A stretch of 64,000 nucleotides of DNA from the NCBI GenBank assembly GCA_029582155.1, contig CM055909.1, positions 15,410,616 through 15,474,615 of the forward strand. Direction: 5' to 3'. Both the position numbers and the translations under genes were made by a program. Source of the stretch: Panopea generosa (taxonomy: Eukaryota > Mollusca > Bivalvia > Adapedonta > Hiatellidae). Positions 46,504 through 59,400 of this stretch are shown here, one piece after another; position 1 is the stretch's first letter, and each line of letters starts with the position of its first letter. A model generated the notes under the pieces. That model was given only the letters and a program-made list of their open reading frames with translations. It was not told the origin of the DNA and searched no databases.

Positions 46504-46909
46504 TTATTATGTTCACAAATGCTCTTGATCACATGCTTACAAATGTCAAACATTTTATTAGATATTTTACTGTTGCCTAAGTTAATCATCAACCATTGGA
46601 AGAATATGACATGCTGTATATTCCATTATATTTGTATTTATGTAATACTACCAGTCAGAGAGTTACACACATTTATCTTGCTTCATGTAGCATTGTTCTT
46701 GTTCTAAAAATATAATTTTAAAAAAAGTTTTAATTTATATATTTATAATCTAATGATTTATTGTAATAATAAAGTATTTTAACAACATAATTTGTTTATA
46801 GATTTATTTCACTTCCAATATGTTTAGCTTGTCTAGTGTCAGTCCATTTACAAAGTAAAATCAAATAACTGCACCGTCTTCAATCTCAAAGTGAGCTGTT
46901 ATAATGGTC

Positions 46910-47770
46910 TCACTCCACTAGTAAATTTCCGATAGGGCTCCATTGTAATATTATTGTCCACAACTCAGTGAAAAAATCAAAATCTGCAATTTGTGTCTCG
47001 GCTCAAATTTTTCACCGGTTCAAGGTCTGCAATAAAAAAAAAAAACCTTTACCAGTACCAGTTTTTGTTTTTTAAATGGTTTGGTGACACCTATTAATTT
47101 CCAAAGTAATAATATGTCAACAATCCGCCTATGATGTGATTTGACCCATCAAGTCTGAAATGACACAGAATTGGCTAGAAATATGGTATTGGCATCAAAT
47201 TTCCTGTGGGGATTTCTAAAATACTCCCTGTTGTACAAAAAGTAGAAATGATATAAAGACCTGAAAAAAGGAACTATGTGTTTACTTCTACCTCCTTCAT
47301 CTGAAGGACTCCCACCACTATTATCTCCTTTGAGTACTCCGGACCTACAGAGGAAGGAAGTAGAAATAAAACCTTAGTTCTCTTTTTCCTCTTTTTTCAG
47401 GGCTTTGTACTGCAATGGTTTGTTTTTTGCTAGCATGAGTTAAATGGTCAGTATTTTAGAAATCACCACTTAAAATTTGATGCTGATACCAGCTTTTGGA
47501 CAATTCTGTGTCATTTCAGAATTGTTGGTTCGAACCGCATCTAGGGCGAATAGTTGACATATTATTACTGTGGAAATTGATAGGTCTCACAAAAGCTTTG
47601 AATTTAAAAAAAGAAAAACCTGGTCAAGGCATGCTTTTTTTCCTTTATAATTGCATGTCTTGAACCAGTGAAGAATTTGAGCCCAGACACATGCTGCAAA
47701 ATTTGATTTTTCACTCTGTTTTGGACATAAATGTTACAATGGAGCCCTATGGGAAATGTAAAAGTGGTGA
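46910..47770. mobile_element. Foldback (long inverted repeat) element, about 860 bp
   Basis: The left arm (from atttccgatagggctccatt gtaa) and the right arm (…ttacaatggagccctatggg aaat) are imperfect reverse complements through most of their length. Matching inner blocks are tgaaaaaatcaaaatctgca against tgcaaaatttgatttttcac and cctgaaaaaaggaac against the tttttcagggctttg side. Loop about 50 bp near 47300-47345. No ORF; non-autonomous DNA transposon type. Confidence 0.85.
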
Positions 47771-49165
47771 AAGACGTGAAGGTCCGGACTCCAGATCACC
47801 CTGTTTTGGTCGTCCATCTATCATCTATCATCATCTATCATCCGTAAACTTTTGGACAAAAGCCAGAAGTGCTAATGCTGCTTATTATGCAGTGGTCTTT
47901 CTCATGATGTCCATTAGCAGCACTTTCTCTGTAACAACTAGGTCAGTTATATACATGGATGTTTCTCATGTGTGTTTGTAGCTACCATATTGCCTCCCTC
48001 TTCACCCTGAGGGCAATGCATTGTTTGAAAAGTGGGGTTTATTTGTCTAGGTTGTGAACTACCTTGTACAGAAGATACAAGCGTGCATCTGAACAACGTT
48101 CAAGGGACCTCCAACCTAGCTTAGTAATTATTGTTAATTGTTGTTATTGTTATTATTATTATCATTATTATTTTTATTATTATTATTATTATTATAACAT
48201 TATTTCTGAAACCAGTAAAAATATCACATACCAGTGACATACATTACAAGTGACTTAATTACGTATAACATGTTTATATGTCTCATATATAACAGTATCT
48301 TCAATGAATTATATTCCATCACTCAGAACAAAACAATTGACTAATAGTTTATTTTGACCGTATCAAACATATCGAAATATACTGTAAGTTATTTTTTTCT
48401 GAGCAATGGAATATCATTCATCTAAGATGGTAAATCCAGAACAAGAGAACAACCTATATTGTATATATTACAGTAGATACGTGCCGACATGACATAATTA
48501 TATAATTAAATATTATAACAAAACTTATAACAAAATTTAGACTATGAGACAATTATTCACAGTTTTTCCCAGTCACAAAATTTAATATGAAGTGAATTTT
48601 TCCTGGGGTGGTAGTGAGTTGGGTGACTATTTGCACATCCTTTTGCCTCTTTACGAGACGTTACTATTCATTACACTCATTTGTATACTTTACTTTCAAC
48701 TCTCCATTTTTGAAAATTCCGCCAACCCAATTTTACGGAAAAAAGTCACCGGTGACAGTGATTTTAGTTAAAGTAAGTCACATCTTAACAAATATTTATA
48801 CTGTCATTCAAATTCACCATCATGAACGAAGATTTACGTTTATCCAAGTAACTATTCATGATTAGAACGTTGGGGATTGGAAAAGATAATATTGTGTTAC
48901 GTACATGTGATAATTTCTGGACCCCAACCTGTGAATTTAGTGGTTATTTACTGTGAGATTCATGCCTGTGAGGTTTTTTAACGTATATTTTAGCGCACGA
49001 AATTCAATCATTCTTATGAAAATTTACATATGTGGATAAATGGATTTAGTTATGAGCATCATAATGATGTTTAAAATTAAGACTGTGTATAATTAAGTAA
49101 CTTATCGATACAACAGGAAAACAAGTTTCAAAAACAAATATATTCTTTATTTATATCATACTTTA
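47771..49165. other. Intergenic, simple repeats only
   Basis: Contains a (TTA)n tract at 48135-48196. No supported gene. Confidence 0.5.
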
Positions 49166-49591
49166 TTTTGGGTGCATAGAAACACCGGAAAACACCGGAA
49201 AACACTATTAAACGTATTAAAATATTAAAAATGTAAATGTTTCATACCAATTACTTTACGTAAACTCTATTTTTGACAATTTAGTAGGTGTTTTTCGGTT
49301 TCTCATGTTTCGGCATTTATTCGTATGCGGTGACCATGAAATCTGGCACGTGTGATAATTACCAATGGCTGTAAATATGTTATAGATTATTGTTGTGTGT
49401 ATTCTTTTTAATTGGTTTTGGACAGGCATCAATAATTTATACAAATTAGTGATAATAAAAACAATAATTGAGTAAATATCAACATCTTTTATTTCTAATA
49501 CAAACAAACAAGATAATGACATATAGTAAATGTACAAAAGAAAATAACAAAAAGCAGTATTGCTGTAGTAACATTAATTGTAAAGGTAACA

Positions 49592-50440
49592 AGTACTAAA
49601 ATGTGAAATATAAATATATGTAAATTCAGAATAACATTATTGCATATAGGGACCTTGATGTAAAAAGTATCAGGTTTGTTGGTGTGAAATATAAACATAT
49701 AAAACTTAAATTCATTGAAAATGTTATAAAAAATATATATCACATGTATAAATGCATAGATGTTAAAATAAAAATATTTTGTAAAAGTTATGATAAGTAA
49801 AAGATAAATCACGCATGAATACACAAAAATCACATATGTAAAGCATTAGGTATGAAAATGCGAAATATAAATATATGTAAATTCAGATAACTATGCATAT
49901 AGGGACCTTGATGTAAAAAGTATCAGGTTGTTGGTGTGAAATATAAACATATAAAATTTAAATGCATTGAAAATGTTATAAAAAATATATATCACATGTA
50001 TAGATGCATAGATGTTAAAATGAAAGTACCTTGTAAAGTTATGATAAGTAAAAGATAAATCACGCATGAATACATAAAAATCACATATGTAAAGTATTAG
50101 GTACGAAAATGCGAAATATAAATATATGTAAATTCAGAATAACAATGCATATAGGGACCTTGATGTAAGAAGTATCAGGTTGTTGGTGTGAAATATAAAC
50201 ATATAAAATTTAAATGCATTGGAAATGTTATAAAAAATATATATCACATGTATAGATGCATAGATGTTAAAATGAAAGTAGTTGTAAAAGTTATGATAAG
50301 TAAAAGATAAATCACGCATGAATACACAAAAATCACATATGTAAAGTATTAGGTACGAAAATGCAAAATATAAATATATGTAAATGCAGAATAACATTAT
50401 TGCCTATAAAATTCAATTTCGTTGAAAATATTATAAAAAT
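49592..50440. repeat. About 252-bp tandem repeat, 3.4 copies
   Basis: Units start near 49592, 49850, 50101 and 50353 at gta(c/t)gaaaatgcgaaatata. Each contains catatagggaccttgatgta and gataaatcacgcatgaatac. Located inside the MULE. Confidence 0.9.
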
Positions 50441-50856
50441 ATACCTGCAATACACTACCACCCCAGTAACTGGAGCTCCCAACAAGAGGATTCTCGGCGT
50501 GTGTATCACAAGCATAATGTTAATAAATAAAGACAAATATACAAATCAGTTTAGGTAAATAATTCTGCTTATAAATTATTAATACATAGAACAGTTTTAT
50601 TTACAAAAACCTGACCAGACACCCCCGCACTTGAATAATTAATTTGTACATTTGTTTCAAGAACACAACTTAAACAGAGTACCTGTCATGCACTACCACC
50701 CCAGTAGCTTGAGCTCCCAACAAGAGGATTCTCGGCATGTGTATCACAAGCATTGTTTAAGTATTTGATAACAAAAATACAAATTAATTTTCAATTTTTG
50801 TTCGTTTTACTGTCATCGTCCTTTCATTGACCTTAAGTTTTTGTTGATTTGGTTTC

Positions 50857-52924
50857 TTACCGTGTGTTCTTGGGGCAACGATAGTCGACTTTCAGATAAC
50901 CTGTTTTTTCTATTACATGGTTTCGGTATCGTGTATAGAGTCTGTTTTTCTGTTCATTTGTCATCGTTATCCATTCTGTCTTTGTGACTTCGAATTTAGC
51001 ATGAGAATCCGCCAAACGAAATTCACCTGTTCTAAGCAAAGCGCTTCTAAGGTCCATGTATTGTCCTTCGACCAGGTAATACAGGGATTCTACCAAGTCT
51101 GTTACAGGTTTTGACTTCCAGTCAACTGTCTGTTTAAGTATGTGGTTGACAGATTCACAGTTGTTGTTCGTCCAATTGTTTTCAATTAAGTCATTTCTAG
51201 CCGGCTCATTGACTTTAGTTTTTAACAGAGGTCGAAGTTTGTCTTGAAAGTATTTAACAAAATTGTCAGGGATACCTTCACAGTGAGATACAAGTTGGTC
51301 ACACTTTTCTTCAAAACAGATACTGTCGTCCGCGTCTAATATGCCACCATCTGCAAATATTTTGTTCAGAATGTCATTTCTGTCTGTTATGTTGACCACG
51401 TCATCAATCAGTTTCTGTTTAGCATTCTGTCGCAGATGTCTGGTACACAGTACATGCGTTGCCTCAGGGAATGCAGTTGTGATTGCTTTCACTAGAGCAC
51501 GTTCGTCGTCACTGCCTATTACCAATTTGTCCAGAGGTGTGTCTATGACCTTCATTTTCAAGTGATAGAAGAAATGGCAGTAAGATTCAAAGTGACTTGC
51601 TGTTGTCATGAATGTATAGTGGTCCAAAAAATATTGGCGATTGACCTGTTTGGGTTCTTGTCACTGTCAGTTGTTTGTAACAAGTAACAGTCACACAAGT
51701 TGAACGTCTTGTCAACACCTAATATTGTATGACCTTTGCAGCAGAGTTTTTTCAGGTCTGTAATTTGTTCGTCCGTGTACAGAATTATACAGGGTGTCTT
51801 GCCATTAGTCCTAACAATTTACCTTACAAACTTGTCATTGTCGGACACCCTGTTTTTTAAAATGTTTGTTTGGTCTGCAATGTTTTTTTTAGGTCCAGAA
51901 TATGTTTTTTCCTTACTTGTCATGTATTTCTTTTTGTCTCTTATCTGTTGCAGACCAGTGGGTCGAGTAACCTCGTCATATTTGTATTTAAGTTTTTCAT
52001 AAACTTGTTTTGGTTTGTCTTTTGTGACCATGTCCTGAACATCAGTCATAACATAGTCAGGTGTGCGGAGGTAGTCTGACGGTCAAGATTTTTTTGAATT
52101 GCCATGTGGTGCCAGACCGGGGAACTTTCCTTAATACTCAACAACTGCAAATTTACTTACCAAACCCCCATCACCTAACCACGAAACTCGTTTTTTGTAT
52201 GAAGCATCCAACTTCAATGTTGTATAATACCTATGAATAGCCACGACCTGGTATTTCTCTGGTTGCGGATTCATAGGCACATGCACTATTTTCCGTTGGA
52301 TGCGCTTTTTGGTGCAGTATTCCCCATCTTTGAAAAAAATTACCGAAAGTCCCCCATATTTCGAAAATAGAGTGTTTTTGGAGAGGTCCCGCTTGAAGTA
52401 TCCCAAACCCCACAGTCATCAGAGAAAGAACTAGATTTTTTTTGTGCCCGTTTATTTTGGTTGTTTGAATTTTCAATTACGAAATACACGTTTTGCTTAA
52501 TACCCCCCGGAATTTTAGCCAACCCTACAGTTCCATTCGCTAACAAATCTACAACTATGCTGGTTTCCAAGAACCCCGTATCTAGCACCCCTTGTGTTTC
52601 ACTGTTTGGTTCTGCTGCAGACACAAATGGTATATCATCTGTCAATTCAGAATCGGCAGTCATTGACAGTGATGATATATCATTTGTGTCTGAAACAGAA
52701 AGTTTTGTTTTAGACTGTACATCATCAGTTTCAATGACTGCCATTGATGAGTTGACTGTCAATGTACAGTCAATGGCAGTCATTGAAACTGATGTATCAA
52801 CTGATGAAACATCGTCATATACAGTATTACTTATATCAAGTACCACAGGCTGAAGACTGTTCTTCGCTACCAGCGGTACAAAATGATTTGGTGTGAACTC
52901 AGTCACAGATACTGGTGTTGTCAT
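50857..52924 (-). pseudogene. MULE transposase, broken
   Basis: Minus-strand pieces in order: 52924-52340 (N-terminal region ending DDCGVWDTSSGTSPK), 52406-52131 (YCTKKRIQRKIVHVPMNPQP), 52049-51640 (GVDKTFNLCDCYLLQTTDSD) and 51627-50857. The last piece holds VIGSDDERALVKAITTAFPE ATHVLCTRHLR and NNCESVN. These are MULE-type DDE transposase signatures with candidate Asp, Asp and Glu residues. An in-frame TAA (51819-51821) and at least three frame changes (near 52390, 52080-52130 and 51630) separate the pieces, so it is inactive. Opposite-strand frames are shadows. Confidence 0.85.
52723..52794. repeat. Perfect 25-bp inverted repeat (hairpin) inside the MULE gene
   Basis: Arms 52723-52747 and 52770-52794 are exact reverse complements. 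The 22-nt spacer contains a nested palindrome (ttgactgt…acagtcaa). A second imperfect hairpin sits just left (52630-52680). Confidence 0.95.
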
Positions 52925-53005
52925 ACATGTTTTTTGGGTGTTTTCCTGTGTTTTTCGGTGTTTTCTGGTGTTTTAGGTGTTTTCCGGTGTTTTTATGTAC
53001 CGGTT

Positions 53006-54290
53006 GACCGCTTTATTTTCATGATTTATGTAATTTTTCTACTAATTTCTACATTGTTTCTATTACATTTCAATTCCATACTTTGAGTTTAATTACACTC
53101 ACCAAGGACCTGTATAGAAGGATTTCTTTTTATAATTCCTTGCACACACACACACTCTCTCTGCAGTTTTAAAAAGACACAGTCTTGTTCAGTTTGATAC
53201 CTTTGACTGATTATTGATTTTGGCACTCAAAAGATTAAATAATTTCACTATTAAAAACTGGTAGTTCTGTTGTTGGGGGGATGGTGTATTATTCAGTCTC
53301 TTCCTCAATCTGATTGGTAGACATTACTGGTCTGGAATCATTAGCACAGCTTCATAACTGAAAAATATAAATTGTCATAAAATAATTATGTTTTTATCTG
53401 CAATTTTTCAACTTGTGGTTTCACATAAGCTTTTGGAAGTGACAGGACATATTACAGGCGGTGTCTGATATTGATTATTTTTATTCAATTTTAAATATTT
53501 TCATTTTCATTTTTTCCATGTTTAAGCATTTCCAGCATCCAATTCAATATGAATGTTTTTCATCCTGGTCTTGTGCATTCACCTAAAATATATATATACA
53601 CACCTTCCAAATCAGGCACCTTATGTCTAGTCTTTGGACACAGGAACTCCAAGGATCAAAGAAGACCTCATGGAATGACAAATGTGTAATCATCTTTCCA
53701 ACAACAACCTGGTAGAACATAAATAAATCATCTGAGTAAATGTAATGTTTATATTGCTTTAAAATACGAAAACAAAACTTCAGAGACTGACCTACGAACA
53801 CCAAACATCAATTCAATGCATTAAGTAATCAATTATTAAAATACAATACACATCTTTTCTATCTGTTTACTCACCGAGGATTGTTCACAGATCCTCCATC
53901 TACCAAACATTTGTTTTCTATATGATCTGCTGAGACAAATATGTTTCCTGTCATAAACCCACTTCAATTATAAAGATTATCTTCCAGTTGTAATCATTTA
54001 ATTACATAATCAATTAACACCTACTCCCTCGAGGCATATTGTTGTGGACACATGTTTTGTTTTGCAAATTACCAGGTTTACGGTTTACTCGGATTTGTTC
54101 CCCAAACTTAACAAGCTAAAAGGCGGACGTTAATGTAAAACTTAGAAAATAGTGGTAAATTTTTCTACTTCTTCTGAAATATGGTTTTACCATGAGATTT
54201 TGACCATGACCCGTGAGACGGTGAACACCTGTTATTAGAAATCTAAGCAAAAAATAAAACTTGTGACATTTTGAAACTACAAACAAAGTA
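53006..54290. other. Intergenic, nothing recognised
   Basis: AT-rich unique sequence. No supported gene. Confidence 0.5.
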
Positions 54291-54291
54291 C

Positions 54292-55137
54292 CATCCTGGG
54301 ACCTATACTGTTTCTGTGCCATATCAACGACTTTTCGTCGAATGTAACATCATCAGTACGCCTGTTTGCGGATGACTGTACAGATCCATAAAATCCTTTC
54401 AAGATCACCTGGAATTCCAAAGAGACCTAAGTCACTTGAGAAGTGGGCCGAAAACTGGGGTATGTCATTCAACTAAAAAAAGTGTTACATTCTCCGTACT
54501 ATTAGATCAAAGACATCAAGTACATACAGGTACCAACTGGGAGGCACCATTCTGGAAGAGGTTGAGGAAAACCTTGAGTAACCATTAACAAAACACTTAA
54601 ATGGGACTCGCATATATGCAAAACTACAAAGAAAGCAAAGTCAACTTTCAGATTTCTACGACGAAATCTAAGACAATGCCCTCCGTCATTCAAACTCGCA
54701 GCCTACAGCACCCTAGTTAGGTTGATACTCGAGTACAGCTGTACCATCTCAGATCCCTATCTACAAAAAAAAATCTCAGCACTGGAGAAGGTCCAACGGC
54801 GTGCTGCAAGATTCATCTGCTCAAACTACAGCCGACACAGTAGTGTGACCTCAATGCTAGATGGCCTGGGTTTAGATATTCTAAAGGAGCGACAATATGA
54901 CCATTGGCTCGTCCTTTTCTACAAAATTGTTAAGGGGTTGGTGGCTGTACCTGTAGGGGACTATCTCACCGAAACAAGTTCGAGAACAAGAAGCCATAAT
55001 AGCACAAACTATAAACATTTTCAGTGTAACACGGAATTGAATAAAAATTCCTTCTTCCCACAGACTACCAAGGATTGGAATTCACTACCCAAGGTGATAA
55101 CAACGATGCCAGACCTACCGTCGTTCAAAGAAAAATG
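54292..55137 (+). pseudogene. 3' fragment of a non-LTR (LINE) reverse transcriptase
   Basis: Begins LGPILFLCHINDF and reaches the RT motif LFADD (54362-54376). It then passes several stops (54389-54600) before an open stretch 54722-55137 with LQKKISALEKVQRRAARFIC and KDWNSLP, the typical C-terminal region of jockey/CR1-like LINE ORF2. Truncated at 5' and disrupted, so inactive. Confidence 0.85.
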
Positions 55138-56288
55138 AAAACAGAAATCCTTACTTATGTAAACTCTTAGCGCACTCTCTCACCCGGAAGTAAATATTCA
55201 TTATTGAGGACTTTCCGGTACCTTACAGATACAGATACATTATAGAAAACCAAAACACCAACATTCAAACTGTTTTGAAGGAAAAGTGCTAAAACTGAAA
55301 AGTTTAAGACCTTGATCTTCTTTGTAACGGCTTTGGTGAAGTGGAACCAGCTAGAAGAGAGCACTACCTGTGACTAACCCCAGAGCTGCGACTAAGTAAC
55401 TATGCTTGCAAGTCACCAGATGTTATACTCAAATATCAGTATCTTCTACGTATTCTGCAGATGTTGCTGAAAATACAAAGAATGTCATGATATCATATAC
55501 ATGTATATTCATGAAATGTAGACGTAACCACTTAGAAATGTTCAATATTAACAAGAGAAACTTACATTTTAATGTTTCTGTTTTCTTGAAGGAGCATACA
55601 TGTGTTAAAATACTGTCCTGTTGCATACTAAAAAATTAAACACTTGGATAACTTGTAATTATTTGTTTATTTCATTCAATGAATCCATTATTAAGCTACC
55701 TATCTTCTCAGATGTCATTATCTTGGACAAATATTAGTACAACTTTACTGCACACAGATATACACAGATTTCTGACCACTTTTGACTGCTTGTGACATCT
55801 AAGACTGGCTCCCTGACCTACCAGTTATCAAAGAACTATTATTTGAGGAACAAGATTTATCATTTTGAAGTGTTAAAAAGCTGAAATATGCAGGCTGCCA
55901 AAATTAGGTGCCTTTAATATACCCCATAATAAAAAAATCTGCACTTCTTTGTAATTTCTTGCGCCATTGGTAAATTATATGTTGACCTCCAGTGAACTGC
56001 ACAGCAAGGGAAAATAAGGAGAGTAAAACTAAAAGTAGTTAGTACCGGTATGTGTATTTTAAAACGTTAGAAGCAGTTGAATATTTATGTGCTGAGTTTT
56101 GCTTTAAAGGCATCAACTGGCCTGACTGATGTTTTTTTGGTGTAAGTTTGATAGTATGGGAAAAAATAACCGTTGGTTAGTGAATGACTTGTCACTTAGT
56201 GAATATTTTTCATTTGAGAAAATCTCTCTGATTTTTCTTTGTAATATTTCCAGTGCTGTTACACTATTGTTGTTTCTACTTCAGCAGT
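55138..56288. other. AAAS upstream region
   Basis: AT-rich, without recognised elements. The AAAS promoter should lie here or further left. A pyrimidine tract ending ctacttcag (56278-56284) sits just before the ATG and may be the acceptor of a 5'-UTR intron. Confidence 0.4.
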
Positions 56289-56408
56289 ATGCCTGGTGGT
56301 GCCAGTGTGTTTGTGAGTTTCCCACAAGTTCCAGGTAAGGGGAAGGTGTCACTGTGTGAGCAGTATGGAGAACTGATATCAGGACTGCAGGATCAGGCGA
56401 AATTAAGA
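56289..56408 (+). CDS. AAAS: AAAS exon 1
   Basis: 40 codons: [20 protein letters not shown], then [12 protein letters not shown]. Donor aga|gtaaat, phase 0. An earlier donor-like ggtaagg (56335) would remove the conserved segment and is not used. Confidence 0.85.
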
Positions 56409-59400
56409 GTAAATATAACTTAAATTAAAGTTGTTTCTTTAATGGTGTTAACGCCATTTTCAACATATTTCAGGTTATATATGGCATATCCAGTTTTATT
56501 GGTGGAGGAAGACCTCAAAGTAGAACCACCGTCCTTCCGCAAATAATTGGTAAACTTTCTCACAAAGTTTTTGGAGCAAGCAGGACCCGGACCTATGACC
56601 TTATCTGTGAGATGATGCCTTAGATCACATGACCATGCAGGACCCAAATATTGTTAATGGTGTTTATAAATTCTCAGTGGTAACAATTAACTTTTACTTC
56701 AGTCACTTAAACATAACAAAATATTTTGTTCTCAAACTTGTTATTATTAATGACCCTTTAGGTAGAAATAAAAAAGAAAAAAAGACTTTGGTCTTGTTCA
56801 TATTATGATCTATATTTTCTACATGTATTTTCCAGCTCATTTCTACTTCATAATTTTCTTTAGTTAACATCCTCTTCCTTTTGTATTGTGTTTGGCACTG
56901 TAGCTTAGTTAAAATTTATTTGTTTTACTTCGATAGTGAAATAAGTTATTAAAACTTATACAAATCATGCTCAAAATCTTCCTGGGTAGAATAAGTACTT
57001 AAGTACATGATTGTGGAAAAAGTCTCTTGCTCAAGGACACCACACATAGTGGACGAGGACCAGAATCGGAACTCTTCTATCCTGGGTTTGATGCTCTACC
57101 AAATATGTGCAAGCCCCCTGTTAGAAGATGTAATTAATGAAGTTTCAATTTGGGTTGAGCCCTCACTGTTATATTTGTTGAATAGTTAACAGGTTACCCA
57201 GATGTAACAATCACCAAAGATTCTACCAGATGTTTGACTCAAAGGGAAAATGCCAAGTCTGCCTTCTTGCCCCATGATGAGACTGTCACCAAACGTGTGT
57301 ATCATGCATGGCATGAGATGGGTGTGTCAGGGGCTCTGGAGGAGGTAGTGAACAGTACCAGTGAAGGTAAACTTTTTCCTATATACTATAAATATTTTTA
57401 TTCCTGATATTGTCTTTATCCTTTTGGCACTTTGTTGTAGTATTATAGTATTTGTATGTATTTGTATTATGGGATGGTGACCTAAATAACTTGAATAAAC
57501 TATTTGTGTAACCAAACAAATTTTTGCAAAGTCCTTAATATCAGACAGGAAATCTGTTTACAAGATGCACCATATTGCTCCAATTATGTAAGGATCACAC
57601 ATTGTTGAGCCCGCTTCTAGGGCTTGGCATTGTGGCCCTTGGGCATCTAGTTTGAAACAGTACCCAAGAGTCACCAAAATTCGTTCATACCTGTGTAATG
57701 GGCATTAGTACTTAAAACCATCCAACTTTTTAAAATGGCCGTGACTTTGACCTCTGCAGATAACATTCTTTGCTAAATGTTTTGTTTTGCATTTGGCTCT
57801 TGTTTCTTAAAACTGTTTTGCCCCAGTCACAAAACTGAGTTCATAGCTGTGTGATTAGTACAATTATTCAAATGATACTCCATGGCAGTGTTCCATAGTG
57901 ATACACTCTAATGATTCCTTACCTCTCATCGCTAATGTTGTAGGTTCGCGTCCTGCTCGGTCCAAAAACTTTATATGAGAAAGATTGCCTGTTACTTGCA
58001 GAAGGACCGTGGTTCTACTCAGATTCATGCTGGAAAAAAATAGATAAGCCATATATAACCTGATGTGTGTTGAAAATGATCTTAAAACCCGCTAAAAAAA
58101 CAACAAAAATACTACACAAACCCATACATTATTTTTGCAAATGTCCAGCAGTCACCAAATTTGGTTAGTAGTTAAAAGGTAACAACCCCTAAACCATGCA
58201 GCATTATTTTGGATGACCTTGGCATAGTTCTCTACCTTGACCCCTACAGTAACACAAAATTAACTTTGCTTTTGTGCAGAAATCTTCTTCACATTAAAAA
58301 TAAACAGACAAATATCATGATAATTATCGTATTACATTTAAAAACTGTAATGTGTCCTAATTTTTATTAATAGCAAAAAAAAATTTTTTTTTTCATAAAA
58401 ATAAGGGTGTCCAAAAACATAGGGTGTCCCAAAACATAGAGTAAATATGGTATCGCCTCTATCTGATGCTATTTGTCTAGCTCCAGCATAGCCTCACTTT
58501 GCGATGAAGTGATATAGGTGTGACATGATTCTGCGGAATTCGTTCACACAAGTTTACTTGTGTTTTCCATTCTTTCCTTGCTCTTTTTCCCTTTATATAA
58601 ATGGCAGAAGTTAAAATATTTACCCGGTACTTGATTATTTCAATGAAATGTCAGATGCTTTGTTTAAAGGATATACAAACCACAGAAACAACAGAATGGG
58701 GTAAAGAGTGCTTATCTGGTACAACTTATTATCAGATTAAACAACTACATTTGTATTGATTGAAGAAGGACAATTAAAAGTGAGGACGTTCTAAAATATT
58801 TGGTTGCTGTGCTCTTACCTGCTCACTTGAAATTGCAGCTACCAGTACCCAAACTTTTAAATTGACTTTCAAAGCCTCATGAAAAATACTGGTTCAGAAC
58901 ACAGCAAACATACAATTCTTTAAGGATGGCCTGGGTGGTCTCAAAATCAGGGGAATCTGGGTAATGTTTTATTGTATTTAAATGTGTTGTGTTTACTGTT
59001 ACAGTTCCAGACTGGTTGACAGCTGTCTCACAGAAGTTTCTCATATTGACACGATGGACTAGTTCTCTACACGGTTCATTTTTCCCACATTTGGCTGTAA
59101 GTTCATTTATTCTTTCAACATCTAATAGTAGTTAGCACTACTGGTCATAGGCCAGCGGAGCTTATGTCATGGTTAATTGTCGGACGTTAGTCTGTCTGCT
59201 AACCTTTTCCTTGTAGTCGTGCTAGCATTCCCAATTTTCAATGAATCTGACCCAAACTTGCACAGCAGTTCTCTAACTTCAAGATCTCTGACAATTTATT
59301 GAACCAGCATGATTTGACCATAAATGTTCCCACCACAGGAAAAATATCACAGTTTATAAGCATATTTTAAGGAAAACTTCAAAAAACCCATCTAAATGCG

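Larger units (their letters stand above)
49170..53005 (-). mobile_element. Decayed Mutator-like (MULE) DNA transposon
   Basis: Bounded by inverted ends: aaacaccggaaaacaccgga at 49189 and ggtgttttccggtgttttta at 52976. Inside are a minus-strand transposase pseudogene (50857-52924) and, at its 3' side, a 250-bp tandem repeat (49592-50440). Two copies of a 70-bp block (cactaccaccccagtaactg gagctcccaacaagaggatt) occur at 50450 and 50690. Target duplication not determined. Confidence 0.7.

Noticed and set aside
46070..46516. 148-codon minus-strand frame
   Set aside because: Translation of the 29-bp array; 29 is not a multiple of three, so it changes phase every unit.
51736..52079. Plus-strand frames of 69-88 codons
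   Set aside because: Shadows of the MULE transposase on the opposite strand.
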